Below are positions 11,722 to 24,647 of a DNA stretch of 64,000 nt, in pieces. The notes below the pieces were generated by a model that had not been told where the DNA came from, did not search any database, and saw only the letters and a list, made by a program, of their open reading frames with translations. Made by a program: the position numbers and the translations under genes. Position 1 is the stretch's first letter. Every line of letters begins with the position of its first letter. Source of the stretch: Phycomyces nitens. Taxonomy: Eukaryota > Mucoromycota > Mucoromycetes > Mucorales > Phycomycetaceae. The stretch is from the NCBI GenBank assembly GCA_022702545.1, contig JAHRBC010000004.1, positions 124,001-188,000 on the forward strand, read 5' to 3'.

Positions 11722-13363
11722 ATGCGCTCATTCCAATACATCCTGCCTGCATTGCTCATCCAAACAATCTGTGGTCAGTTGAATGTGCCTTTAGCATCTC
11801 GCAAATTATCCTGACTCTCTTTTTTTATATTTTATAGACCTCCTCAACTCACACAGCTTTATTATATGGTTCAATCATCAATATTGGGCTAAAAAAATCT
11901 TTTTGTGTCAAACGATTTTCTATTCTAACGTTGCTTATTTTATTGTAGACCACACCACCAATCACCCCATCTACCTCTTCCTTCATGTACGATTGTAATC
12001 ATAATGGTAATATCTTTTTTTGGTCTTTATATTTTTTATAATATTATTCTGATCCTCTCTTTTTATCTTATAGCCTTCCGCCACTCACACAGTCTATTAT
12101 ATTGGTATCGTCATCAGTGTCATGGTAAAAAAGAACCTTTTGGTGTCAAACTTTTTTTTTCTCTAACGTTGTTTATTCTACTTGGGTCACCCCCATCACA
12201 CCCTGTCCATCTCTTCCATCATCTACAACTGGTTATCATAATGGTAATGTCATTTCTTGGTCTATACTTTTCTATAATATTATTGTTATTCTCTCTTTTT
12301 ATTTTATAGACATATTCTGTTCACACGCCTATTATATGGTATGGTCATCAGTGGCATGGTAAAAAATCGTGTCAAATAATTTTCCCCTTTAACATTTCTT
12401 ATTCTACTATAGACCACCGCCATCAATCACCCCATCTGGCTCCCCCATCATCCTCAACTGTTATCATAACGGTAATGCTGTCTCTTAGTCTTTCTACTTT
12501 CCATAACACTATTCTGATTCTCTCTTTTTATATTATAGATCTCCTCTACTCAAACGGTCTATTATATGGTATCGTCATTGATGGCTTGGTAAAAAAATTT
12601 TTGTGTCAAACTATTTTATCCTCTAACGTTTCTTATTCTACTATAGACCGCTGCCATCAATCACCTCATCTGGCTTCCCCATCATCCTCAACTGTTATCA
12701 TAATGGTAATGCTGTCTCTTAGTCTTTATGCTTTCCATAACACTATTCTGATTCTCTCTTTTTATCTTATAGACCTCCTCTACTCAAACGGTCTATTATA
12801 TGGTATCGTCATTGGTGGCTTGGTAAAAAATATTTTTGTGTCAAACTATTTTATCCTCTAATGTTTCTTATTCTACTATAGACTGCCGCCATCAATCACC
12901 CCATCTGGCTTCCCCATCATCCTCAACTGTTATCATAATGGTAATGCTGTCTCTTAGTCTTTATACTTTCCATAACACTATTCTGATTCTCTCTTTTTAT
13001 CTTATAGACCTCCTCTACTCAAACGGTCTATTATATGGTATCGTCATTGGTGGCTTGGTAAAAAATATTTTCGTGTCAAACTATTTTATCCTCTAACATT
13101 TCTTATTCTACTATAGACCGCCGCCATCAATCACCCCATCTGGCTTCCCCATCATCCTCAACTGTTATCATAACGGTAATGCTGTCTCTTAGTCTTTATA
13201 CTTTCCATAACACTATTCTGATTCTCTCTTTTTATCTTATAGACCTCCTCTACTCAAACGGTCTATTATATGGTATCGTCATTGGTGGCTTGGTAAAAAC
13301 TCTTCGTGTCAAACTATTTTCTCCTTTAACGTTTCTTATTCTACTATAGACTGCCGCCATCAC
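11722..13363 (+). pseudogene. P1 third gene, expanded exon modules, cut by element B
   Basis: The start codon at 11722 opens a hydrophobic N-terminus (MRSFQYILPALLIQTIC) that ends in a GTCAGT donor. About 6.5 copies of a two-exon, two-intron module follow. The first copies keep a sensible frame (TTPPITPSTSS-type exon, NHNA junction). Later units have 50- and 59-nt exons (109 nt per unit), so the frame is lost and stops appear. The gene is interrupted at 13363 by the CACTGG end of element B, and its 3' exons are missing from the window. It belongs to the same family as the third genes of A, B, C and D. Function unknown; it may now be only a transcribed, spliced RNA or dead. Confidence 0.6.
11838..13363 (+). 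repeat. Tandem array of exon-intron modules, ~235-bp unit, about 6.5 copies
   Basis: Exon-A copies begin at 11838, 12074, 12310, 12539, 12773, 13008 and 13243 (spacing 229-236 bp). Each unit has exon A (49-51 nt), an intron GTAAAA...TATAG of about 60 nt, exon B (58-59 nt), and an intron GTAATG...TTATAG of about 67 nt. The last four units are almost identical, while the first three are diverged. Donor and acceptor sites are kept in most units. Exceptions are a GC-like donor in unit 1 and a lost acceptor before exon B in unit 2. Confidence 0.9.
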
Positions 13364-15028
13364 CACTGGAAAAATGGGTCTGAATACTCATGTGTAAAAG
13401 TGCGGTTACTAAGGGGTAAAATTAAGATTTATTAGATACGCTGTATGGGTTTCTGTATGTGCCAAAGCCAAGTTTTACACAATGAGTTATGACCTGGTTT
13501 CTGCATGAGTATTTACTTCATGGGCTGACCAAGTGGGGGTTGTTAGTATGAGCGGGTCATTAATTTGACCTGATGTACAGAATAAAAGTCTATTTGAAAC
13601 CAAGTTTCGTTGTTGTACACTCTTTATATAAGAGGAAAGTTGAAAGCAAAAGAACCTCTTGACATGATTAAAATCCGATTATACTCAGGTGGATTGAAGG
13701 CTTTCTTAATTTTTAACCAATATTTGAAGGCTATTACTGTGTAATCAAGCATTGAATGCTCCCCCATTATTTTATATCCTGTACTTATTAGGTTGTTTAT
13801 GGTTTATATTTGTGTTTATTGGAAAGAATAGAATGGTTCTATACACGAGTTCTAATACTATTACTGTCTATCCTTGCCGCTTCTACCGGCCTACTTGATA
13901 CTACTTGGATCGGGTGCTTCTCTACTGAACAATACCTGAAAATAAGGTCCGACGGCGATTTGGGTGGTTGCGGTAGTGTTCTGATATAATAAAAGTTATA
14001 TTAGTGACATATATTCAAAAGTGCGGGTGCTATTCAAGATGCGAGGTATATTATACTTACATTGTAAGGGATGGACAAGAATGGACAAAGAGGGGCTGAG
14101 TTGTGCGGCATGGCATCTTGTATGATTAGGTTGACTAGAGATGGGGTAAAATAAATTATTACAGGTGAATTGAGTGATAAAATAATTAATTTACATACCA
14201 GAAGCAGAGTTGGCGATTATAGTAGAGGGATGGTATATGGCAGCCAACAATAGCTTCTTATTAAGAGTATAAAAAATTATTAGTAAATAGCCAGAATAAT
14301 ATTTTGAAAAGCACAAAGACCAAGAAACGGCATTACCATTATGATAACCAGTCGTAGATGATGAGGGAGGCAGATGAGGTAGACAGTGATGGCGGCGGCC
14401 TATTGTAGAATAAGAAACGTTAGAAAAGAAAATTATTATTTTTTTGACACAAAAAGATTTTTTACCATAGCACCAATGACGATACCATATAATAGACCAT
14501 GCCAGTAGAGGAGGTCTATAAGATCAAAAGAGATAGTCAGAATAAATATATAAAAAAGTATAAAAGCTAAAAGACAGCATTACCATTATGATGACAGTTG
14601 TAGATGATAGAAGACGCAGATGGGGTATAGGGTGATTGATGGCGGCGGCCTATAGGAGAATAAGAAGCATTAGAGAAAAAAAGTTTGACACGAAAATATT
14701 TTTTTACACTGGGACTGATGACGTTATCATATAATAGGCTATGAAAGTGGAAGAGGTCTATAAAATAGAAAGAGAGAATCAGAATAATTTGCAAGATGGC
14801 ACCGGCACATTTAACTGACCATGATTAGTTTGGAGGAGCAATGCAGGCAGGATGTATTGGAATGAGTGCGTGTTTATAAAGAAGCCGCCAATTTTTTAGT
14901 CTAAAGAGGTGTAAAAAAAGAAAGAGAAAATAGGCGCGGATATAAGGAAACAAGAGAAAGGAAAAAAGGCTAAAAAGAAAAAAAAATACAAGGATATATA
15001 ATTTGAAACAGAGACAGAATAGGTGTAA
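13364..15028 (-). mobile_element. Element B: left fragment of an inverted CACTA-like element
   Basis: CACTGGAAAAATGG starts at 13364 inside an exon-B copy of P1's third gene (flank CAC). The fragment includes subterminal DNA (13364-13800, no gene) and a minus-strand third gene (13891-14871). It is cut at 15028 by the left end of element C. The accessory gene, transposase and right end expected to follow are not present anywhere in the window. Confidence 0.75.
13891..14871 (-). pseudogene. Element B third gene, two exon modules, start codon lost
   Basis: The layout matches the P1 copy but with two A/B exon modules (minus strand, roughly 14340-14790). Conserved 3' exons follow: one ending in a GTATGT donor (near 14200), one coding ...SAPLCPFL... 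(near 14090), and a last exon coding ...NTTATTQIAV... that ends at the stop 13891-13893. The start codon aligned with P1's ATG is ACG here (14869-14871), so this copy is probably dead or uses another start. The 3' exons keep the same phase as in D, good evidence that this is a protein gene family. Function unknown. Confidence 0.6.
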
Positions 15029-15552
15029 CACTGGGAAAACGGTAAAAGTAGATCATGTGTAAAACTGTAAATAAATATGTGAAAAGTCGCGAATTTTCTA
15101 TGGTAAAACACAGATATGACAGATAGGAGAACCTAGGTTCCTATCAGGTTGTAAGACTCGAAATAAACATGGTAAAAGTTGTGACAGCGAACGGAACAAA
15201 GGTTTGTTAGCATTTTTGACATGCTTAACTGACTTGATATACTCAATTGTTACATCCGACATTATGTTTTTGGTGTACAGGTATTGTGTTTACATCTTGA
15301 AAGGGCGATCTTATTGTTGTTTTTCATACGCTAATAGTGAGGGTTTATTATTGTTTACCCATTCAAACTGCCAGTATTGACCACTCTTTGAAACTCATTA
15401 TTGTATAATCAAGCAATAATTACTCTTTCCATCATTTTATACCCTGTACTTAAAAGGTTTATGATTTATATTTGTGTTTATTGGAAAGAATAGAATGGTT
15501 CTATACACAAGCTCTAATACTATTACTGTCTATCCTTGCCGCTTCTATCAGC

Positions 15553-16285
15553 CTATTTGATATTACTTGGATCGGATACTTCTCTACTGAACAATACCTG
15601 AAAATAGGGTCTGGCAGCAATTTGGGTGGTTGCAGTAGTATTCTGATATAATAAAAGTTATATTAGTGACATATATTCAAAAGTGCGGGTGCTATTCAAG
15701 ATGCAAGGGATATTATACTTACATTGCAAGGATTGGATAAGAATGGGCAAAGAGGGGCAGAGTTGTGCGGCATGGCATCTTGTATGATTAGATTGACTAG
15801 AGATGGGATAAAATAAATTAATATGGGTGAATTGAGTGATAGAAAAATCGATTTACATACCAAAAACAGAGTTGGCGATTATAGTAGAGGGATGGTATAT
15901 GGCGGCCAACAATAACTTTTTAAGAATATAGAAAAGTATTAGTAAATAGCCAGAATAATATTAGGGAAAAGCACAAAGACCAAGAAACGGCATTACCATT
16001 ATGATAACCAGTCGTAGATGATGAAGGAGGCAGATGGGGTAGACAGTGATGGCGGCGGCCTATTGTAGAATAACAAACGTTGAGAAAAAAGAAATTGGAC
16101 ACGAAAAGATTTTATTTACCCTGGCACTGATGATGGCACCATATAATAGGCTGTACAAGTGGAAGAGGTCTACAGGATAGAAAGAGACAATCAGAATAAC
16201 TTGCAAGATAGCACCGGCACATGTAACTGACCATGATTAGTCTAGATGGGCAATGTAGAGAGAATGTATTGGGATGAGTATACAT
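15553..16285 (-). pseudogene. Element C third gene, single exon module
   Basis: ATG at 16285, one A/B exon module, then the same 3' exons as B. The last exon (coding ...NTTATTQIAARPYF...) ends at TAG 15553-15555. With straightforward splicing the exon-B copy reads into TAA because of one extra G relative to other copies, so the full product cannot be made without alternative splicing. About 420 bp of subterminal DNA without genes lies between its end and the element end at 15029. Family and layout are clear by comparison with B and D; the function is not known. Confidence 0.6.
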
Positions 16286-16630
16286 TTATAAAGAAGCCAT
16301 TAATTTGTTAGTATAAAGAATGTCTTATTAGAAACCCACGTAGAGATAAAACAACAGAGATAAGAAGATAGAACAAAAAGAAAGAAAGAAATGATATTTA
16401 ATTTCAAGCAGAGATCCAAAATTATTTTTTTATTAATTTATACAGAGTATACAAAGGGTAATTAGGAATCTGTTTATTAAACTCATCTGTGTATATAAAG
16501 ACCATCTATTTACAATTGAATCGACCCTCCTGCACTCGCAAACCAAGTATTTTGTATGTAAAGAGTAGAGTCTATAATTTATAAAGAGAATATAAAGCTA
16601 ATTTTGAAAACATATGATATTCTATAGACC

Positions 16631-17816
16631 ATGGCACCAAGATCCACTCCCACTTCTCGCTCAACTGATGAGCAACTCCAATTGTTGGAGACCTTGCGGG
16701 ATATTCAAAACATCCTTGTCAGGGTAGATTCTCGCATTGGCACCAGCATCGAAGGCAACGCCAGTACTGTCGAGGCTATTGACAGTTTGGCTGAGTTGGT
16801 GGCTGCCAACAACAGTGCAGTTCCTGCCGCCGAGCTTGCTTCTGCCTTTGGTGAGGAGCTATTCACCATTGTTGGCCCTGCTCCTGGTCCTGTTGCCATC
16901 CCTGCCACTGGCCCAGCTCCCATCATCCCGGCTGTGATGGAGTATAACCCTGGTGCCGCCACAGAAGCGTTTGTAAGTATTAATATTCTCAATAGCTTAC
17001 CAATTCATTGGCTTATAAAAATTTAATAGCAACATATACGAGACTATCTGTGGAGGCCCAATTTCAGGTCAAACAACCCGGCTATGGTGCAAGCCAACAA
17101 CAACAGGCCCAGGTAGAGAACGGAGGTTCATTTCAATGAATCTCCCAACAAGGAGTTGGTTCTTGAACTCCTTGCCTACCTGGGCCCAACGTTCATCAAC
17201 ACTGGCTTGCGCCAAAGGGATCTTCGGGACAGTGTCTACCGGAACTTTTGCGGAAGGCGTCGCCAGGAGAGGGCGTCTCCTGAGGCACGGGTAGCCGCAA
17301 ATGCTCGTGCCAGAAAAGCCGGCCGGGAAGCTGATGTATGTAATAGTATAGCATCTAAAAGACTTGAGATTGAAAAACAATATTAAACATATGTTTGATT
17401 AGCATTTCCATCGCCGTCGAATGGCATACCTCTCCAACAAGGATGCCATTGACAATGCGATAGGCAATGATTGCTCAGCACTCATCCAAAAGGCAGCAAT
17501 GTCTGAGGGTGAGTCTGAGGATGAGTTTCCTGGAGTTCCTGGCCGGCGGATGATCCGCACAGTACGCCCAGGCTGGAGGAGTGATGAGGTAACATATTAT
17601 TTAAATAAATTTTTTATTGCTTTTGAATCATAAAATAATATTCTAATGAATGTATATTAGTTCAATCAGTTGATTGAGTTGTTGGACTCGTACTCGCTCC
17701 TTGGCTTGGGTGTCAACGTGCGCCAAATGCTCCCAAGAGTATTTGGCCGCGTTGCGGATTTAGCAGTCCCTGAGGGGCTTTCTTCCTCCCTTCCTCAATG
17801 GTCACTGAGACAATAA
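16631..17816 (+). pseudogene. Element C accessory gene with a W-to-stop (TAG) mutation
   Basis: Exons 16631-16972, 17030-17335, 17403-17588 and 17661-17816 (342/306/186/156 nt) keep phase throughout. At 17114-17116 the codon is TAG where A, D and P1 have TGG (Trp of the PRW/SW motif), so translation stops early in exon 2. The rest of the frame is undamaged (ESPNKELVLELL, SEGESEDE, RPGWRSDE, PQWSLRQ), so the mutation is recent. The N-terminal exon is Ala/Pro-rich with a heptad-like start. It converges on the C transposase with about 140 bp between stops. Confidence 0.8.
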
Positions 17817-17920
17817 AACGTTTTCTTTTTCTCTTAATTTTCACCCTGTTTCACATATGCGCTATTTGGACTATATGTATATTTTACTTGGCTTTGTTTT
17901 GTTTTTTGCTTCTTTAAAAG

Positions 17921-17938
17921 AGAGAGAGAGAGAGAGAA
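17921..17938 (+). repeat. (GA)n microsatellite between convergent genes of element C
   Basis: About nine GA repeats between the accessory gene stop (17816) and the transposase stop (17954). Confidence 0.85.
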
Positions 17939-20900
17939 AAGTTTTATTTGTATTTATGCATATATTTTTTTTGGCAGTGGAATGACCAGCATCCTTGCGT
18001 TGTTTTCAATTTTTAATTCGGCCGTAGCCACTTCCAAGAGAATCCTGTGCACTGGCAAGATGCTGTCGAACGTGTTTGGCGCAAAACCAGGGAGGCAGAC
18101 GTCAACTTGCTCAACTGGTCTGAGATTGTCAGGATCTGGAACAAGCCAGTGGACGAATGCAAACACATGTTGCTTGTGGTGGAAATGAGGGCGGCTGTTG
18201 GAGGGGCTGGGAGGAGGAACGAAGTTGTGGGCGAACAGGTATTGGATTTCTCCTGTGTACGCGTTTGTCTTTCTACCCTCGAAATCCAGAAAAGAGCTTG
18301 GATATATGACCCGCGACTGCCAGATCCACCTTTGCCCTTGTATGTCTGACCAAGAAGATCAATGGCCTTGATCTTTGTGATTCGGTCATTGACAAAGAAT
18401 GGTGATGAAGATGCATGGAGGTAGTCAACAAGGTGCTCATTGTCATATGCTCTCTTGTAATATTCTAGGAGATGGGGATAGTCGATATCACCCATCTGTG
18501 TTGTTGCTGTTGCTGTTGGTAAAGGTAATGCTGACGGAGGGAGAGCTTCGTTACCATTAATCGTAAGACTGACATCCAACGAGGCTTGCAGGAATGCGTC
18601 AAGACGGAAACGGCGTTGAGGTGCTGGTGCTGGGGCTGGGGCTACTATAAAAGTATTGGACAAGGAGGTGAGTTTTTTCAATAGTACTTTGAAGGGGACT
18701 TGGCTCTGACATGTAAGTCTTTGCACAAGATCACCCTTATACATATTTTCAGTAAAACTTTTTATGTATGTTGATTCAAACCCATCTCTCCTGTTTGTAT
18801 CAACATTCTTCAACAACCCATTATATCGCTCGAACCCAAAGAGCCAATAACCATACACTGGTCCAAAATCACGAACAGTGTCGCGAAGATGGAGGTGTAG
18901 GTGCATGTTGCAGGTGAGGATGGTACTAGGGTATTGTTGTTTACACTCCCGACCGAACTTCTCCAGGTGACTATGGGCCTCATCAAGTTCGTCAAAAGTG
19001 ATGGTAGGCTTGGTGAGGAGACGGCAGGCATCAACAAAGCTGATCCAATTCTTGAACTTTGTTCCAGAAAGAACAGGCCGCAGCAGAACAGGAGAGTAAA
19101 TCAACACCCAGGACTTCCACTCGTCGGCTTTCATTCGGGGAAACCCCTTTCCGATCTTCGTCTTCAACATGGTATATCCCACAGGCAACACCATTGTCTC
19201 TGCCACCTTTTGCATCTGACAAAGATCCCGGTCTGTGATCAGACCACTGGCGGTCCATGTCTCGACCATCCTCTTGGCCGTACCCAGGAATAGGTTGTGC
19301 ATGGGATCAATGATCGTTCCACGTACTAGATCAAAGTATCCAAGGCGGTGCAGCTGCGACCATCGAACACCATTTTCGACCTCCAGCTGGTGCCTTTCTG
19401 AGGGCGTACTTGCACTCTTCCACTCCTCAGCATGCACCCGGTTTTCTTCACCATTGGCAAGCCTCCACTTGACAAACTCGAACCCACGAAAGTCCACATG
19501 GCTCGTGCCTTCCAGACGGGAGAAACTGCGACTGCACTTATAGCATGCCCGAGTGCTGTTATGGGCTGTGAAGCCACTAGTCTTCCTGGCAGCAGGGATG
19601 TCGCAGGCGACCATCATCAAGGCAGCACGGACAACCACAGAAGAAGGGCACTCAAACGTTGGGATGGAAACACCAACGTACAGCTGGTTCAGGTCATTGA
19701 CCAGCGGCTCCAGGTAGCTGTTTATCTCGTCTGATTTTGGCTCCTTCGGCCCAGGCATCAGGCCAACAAGGATGATATTCTCGGGCTTGAACCGCTCAGC
19801 CCTAGGAAGATTGTTTATTGCCAAGTAGATTGCTCCACAGGAATAAGTCACCCCATCGAATGGCTGAAACCAATCGATGTTCAATGTCAGCATCAATGAA
19901 CGTGGGTCAGCGACAAAGGAGACACCATCCTTATCCTTCAGGTCCTTCCACATGGCACCATCGTACACATCGCACATGGTGTCCATGACCTTAAGCTCTT
20001 TGTTCCAATGGCGGATATTGGCCTCAAAATCCGGGCGGAGGAAAAGGACACTCAACGCCTGCTTGACGGACTGATAGTGGAATTGGCGTCTTGGAACCAA
20101 AGTACCAGAAGAGGACGCCTTCATCAACTTGCACCCACAGGAAGAGCGGGAACCAACCTTGGATGAGTTACAGAACTCAGGAACAGACCCAGCTTCCTCG
20201 TACACCTTGTGGCAATCCTGGCACACAACAGATTTCTTTATTCCTTTGGTCAAGGCTGAGAAACCCGTCATCTTTTGGAGACCAGGAAGGCTAGAAGGCA
20301 ATTGGAAATCCTGCTCGTAGATCTTCAAGAGCTCGTTGATGAACTCGATCAAGACAACAGCACCCTTGTTGACCACGTATCGGGATGCAAACAGGACCAC
20401 GAATATGGCAATGGACCTGTGCACTGGATTCTCTGGCATCTCGGGGGAGGAAAAGGGGTCTATTTTAAAATGATAATTATTAACACTCAATTTTTTCAGG
20501 TTCTTTTTTCTTTATTCAACACTCGCCTTCACTGCTAAGATCCTCGACTTCAATCTCCTCGACGTCGTCACCATCACTGTCTTCGGCATTGCTCTCCTCT
20601 TCATTGTTGCTGTCATTGCCATTCACCTCATTGGCAGCTGAATCATCGCCATCCAGCATCAGCTCAGATTCCACGACGGGTGAGTGGGAAAAATCATTCT
20701 GTCTTTCCATAGAACCGGATTGATGGGTTGTGATAGCTACATATAGAACACACCCAGGGAGTTTCGTTTCCTTTTATAGTAAAAATTCCTCTCCCAGCCA
20801 ATTAGATAACTAAAAATGGTGGAAATTCAATTTTTTTATTAAAAATCTGCGTTTCAAACACCAGAATCGATTGAAGCCACGACAGGATTTTTTTTCATCC

Positions 20901-20971
20901 AATAAAATAGCATCGGAACTTCGGTTGCAAAAATGAGTCACCAAAAAGGCAAAATGGAATTTATTTTATTT

Positions 20972-23946
20972 TTATAAGTTGTTTTTGTGTGACAATGCCC
21001 ACCAGAAGGTGCCAAACTTGCTGGTGTTGATTAAATTAAAGTGATCAGATCTTCTTGAAATGTCAAGCATTTCTATGAACTGACATTCTGTTTCTCTAAT
21101 AATTGATTTTGTCTGCAGCAGTTTTTTGGCATACAGATTTCCACCGCAATCTTTTCTGCAAGTGTGATAGACACTAAGGCTTGCATCTTCATCACTGGAT
21201 GGGCGAAATCTGGTGACTTGGCCTTGATCACACCAAAGAGCGTATTCAATGATGGTGTAAACACCATTTGTACTGTCAAACTTGGCGACCTCTCCAATAA
21301 GCAGGTTGTTGCTGCTGTTTTTAAAGATGCCAGTGGATCCAACCTTCATCGTTTTCTCATTGTCATCATTGTCAGCAAAGTCTCTTATTGTCGAGCCAAA
21401 GGAAGCAGAACTTCCAAGAACTTTGTGAGAAGCTTTGACAGGATTGACAATGTCTGCCACCGACCAAGAACCACCACTCAGGATATGATAAGCCATCATT
21501 CTTTTTGCAAAAGCAACAGCAACATCTTTAGAAGGATTATGTCTATTCGTCCGGAAAAGACACTCTCTGATAAACTTATTGAATTGCTCACCCTTTTCTG
21601 TTTCGTAGAAAATTGGGGAGCCAAAACGATAAATGTCATCGACAAGATGATGCATAATATGCATTTTGCTGGAATTATAGATGCTGTGACCTGATCTTGT
21701 TGGACGTTTCTGTTTGATGAAGGCATTGTGATATAACACGGAAAGACGAAGATCATTGTATGTCGATGCAATTTGTCTCAGGTACAGATTTGAGTTGGAC
21801 TTGATTCTACTGACATAGGAAAGCAAAGCCAACTTGCCCAGGTTTTCAAAACATGCTTTTATCAGCATGATTCCTTCGTCAGGTCTAATCTCTCCAGAGT
21901 CAATCAATTGATTCAACAAAATTGGAATTTGCTGGATAAGAATTTTGTAGTCTCTGCCCAAGAAAGAACCGTGTAAGCGAAGAGAGGAACGAAGTCTTCT
22001 TGAGAAACCATTTGAAATATATCCATGGAGTCTTGATTCGAGGATACTTTTCTCGGCAGGTTTCAAATGATCTCCGAGCAGACATTTCACTAAAGCTTTG
22101 CCTACACCAAGCATGATTGTATGAAGAAGCTCAATGGGGCAGTCCTTCATTGTATCAAAAGACTTTAGCTTCAGCAAAGCTTGGCCGCCAACAAGTTTAT
22201 ACCCTGCCTCAGCATCGACCAACAACGTCTTATCTCCACCGGAAGCCACATACTGAGCATGCATTTGAGCAACGACATCTTCAGATCTTGGAGCACAATG
22301 ATAGTCGCTACCATCTACTGTTCCCGGTGTCTTCAGCTCCCAAACACACTTGCGACAAGGCATCTTCGATATCGCACCGCGACTTGAGGCAATTTCCGAG
22401 TGGCGAGCATTATCAGCAGTGATAAACTGTAGTGGAGCAACAACGACGACACCCTCACCACTAGGCAAAAACATTTCGACTCCTTTTTCCAACAAAACAA
22501 GATCATCGACAATTGCAGGGAGCATCTGCATTGCGGACAGCAAATGATCGGTACATATGAATGCAGTGTTTTGGAGGGCATGCCTTTCGGAAAGAGGTAA
22601 GGCAGCAGGAACCATGATCCAACTATCAAACTTGTTGTGCTTTTTGGTTCGGTTTCCACTCATATCATCAGTAAAGAAATTCAAAGGAATTACTTTCACG
22701 GGCATGAATTTACGAGTGGGAGACAGAGAAGGACGTTTGAGTGGGTTTGGCATGGTGATTTTACTCATAGTGGTGGTAGATATGGCATGAAGATCAGGAT
22801 TACCAAGAACATTACTTTCAAAGTTCAAGGACAATGTTTCAGGACAATTGCAAACAATGCTTGAAATTTTCCCAGTTTCGACAGAAGTTTTCTCAGGCAT
22901 ATTGTGGAGGTAGAGCATATTATTGACAGTGACAACTTGATAACCCTCAGCCATAATGGTTGAATGATTCAGTGTATAGAATCTGTCCACAATCATTTGC
23001 ATTTGACCAGCCTTGACAAGATCACCGACCCAGATATCTTTCACCGTACTATTCATCTGAATAGACACCATTGGATGCTGAAACAAGCTTTCAGTTTTCC
23101 ATTTCTGCGACTGGTAGCTATCCACAAGCTCGCCTTCAGTATGATCAGGAAGTTTTGACAGATGATCAGTGACTGAAGGGTTCGCAACCAACAACTTCAG
23201 CACCTCGGAAGGAGGATTCATATGGAAAGTCAAGGTTTGTTCAACTTCTTGACCATTGACAGTTTTTTGAACCTTAACCTTGTGCTCTGTCTGTTTTAGC
23301 AAGGGAATCTGGTTCTTCGTTCTTCTCTTATCATCAAAGTTGAATATAGAATCAGCTGCAGGTACTTTTGCTTCAGGATAATCAACCTTGGCTTTCGTAA
23401 CATCATTGAGAAGCTTTATGATGTCTTTCATCAAACTTTGCGAGATGTCTCCTCCAGATCGATAGTAGAATTGATACACCAATTGGTGTATCTTGTCTCT
23501 GAAAGGAAAAACTCTCCATTGGCAAAAATTGGTGTTTGATCCTCAATCTCGTCGGCTACTGCTTCAGGTTCATTACCAACATATTCCGTGAATGTAACGT
23601 TTTCATCCAAAAGTTCGTCTTCATCCTCTTCCTCATCCACAGAATTGCGATATCTGGCCTCGTCGTTTTCATGGAACACCATGTCACTGAGATTGACAGG
23701 AACAGGGTCAACTGAGGCAGAGGAGGAGATATCTACCAATGGTTGTTCATTATTGAAAAAGTTGTTGTTTGGTGTCATGAGTGTTCTGAACTTCAGGGTG
23801 GAGGACTGGCCGGTCTCTGTAGATCTATGGGTTGTTTTCTTATGACGTCCAAGATCACTTGGGTATCGGAAGCGCTTGCCACAATTGTTCAATTCACAAA
23901 CGTGCTTTTTAGCAACGTTTTCGGTCTGGTTAAATTGGCTGTTCAT
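20972..23946 (-). CDS. E1 transposase with N-terminal C2H2 finger (frame change near 23480)
   Basis: The N-terminal part starts at ATG 23946 with a C2H2 finger (CELNNCGKRF...DLGRHKKTTH) and an acidic stretch. The main part runs from about 23500 to the stop at 20972 (roughly 840 aa). It shows the Plavaka-like signature FTDDMSGNRTKKHNK (first Asp), CPIELLHTIMLGVGKALV, and KMHIMHHLVDDIYRFG / YETEKGEQFN (likely Glu), ending with a NRHNPSKDVAVAFAKR block. The two parts are in different frames. Either a short intron ending at a CCTTTCAG site near 23500 or a 1-nt frameshift is needed; I could not find a donor of the right phase. The join falls beside a 20-bp perfect palindrome (23473-23492). Confidence 0.75.
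23473..23492 (+). repeat. 20-bp perfect palindrome at the E1 transposase frame junction
   Basis: GATACACCAATTGGTGTATC equals its own reverse complement and lies exactly where the two transposase frames overlap. The homologous region is deleted in E2, so conservation cannot be judged here. Confidence 0.95.
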
Positions 23947-24647
23947 TGTTCAGGGAAGTAAATAAGGTACAAAACTGATTTGTCTTTGGACGATTTGTCA
24001 ATTTAATTTATACCATAAATTTGAACCGCAGCAATCTTTCTAGCAGGTTCTTTATTTATTTATTTTTTATTTATTTTTTTATTTCTTTTCTTTTCTTTCT
24101 GCTTCTTCAACATTTTTTATGGTAAGTGATTTTCGTTTGACCCCTACTTTGTAACAAATTATATATAACAAAGCTTCTTTTTCTGTCTCTATTAAATAGA
24201 CTACTTGAGCCTGCTTTATGTTGCTGTAAGATATTCAAGTCTGCACTGTGTTCAACTAAAAACTAAATGAATGTCTTCTTTTATAATAGGCATTTCGTTT
24301 ACAGTTTGAGATAACAGTAGCTCATTCAATGTACAAGGCCCATCTATTGCCCATCCTCTTTGTTTAAGGTGTGTATAAGACTCCTATATATCTAGCAACA
24401 AATATAATGACGCGTTTTTAAAGAGTTGCTGCGTAAAATATTATAAGATATAAAATTAAACACTTTATTCCCTATGTATTCTTGTTGATTATTAACTTTC
24501 ATACTTCTTTTGTTAGATAAAATCAACTGTGAACAATATGTATGGTAAGGTAGTGTGTACATTATCATCTATCTATTTGAGTTTTGTTTGCTAATTATCA
24601 TTAGTTAGGTTTGTATATACTATCTTGTCCAGACATTCTATCAAATA

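Noticed and set aside
12475..13096. Long open frames through the exon module array (repeated LSLSTFHNTILILSFY-type hydrophobic peptide)
   Set aside because: They arise because the repeated introns lack stops in that frame. Splice signals at fixed places and comparison with the spliced D gene argue that these are intron translations, not a membrane protein.
11838..13363. CRISPR-like array
   Set aside because: Unit of 235 bp with no short repeat/unique spacer pattern, eukaryotic splice signals inside, and a fungal context.
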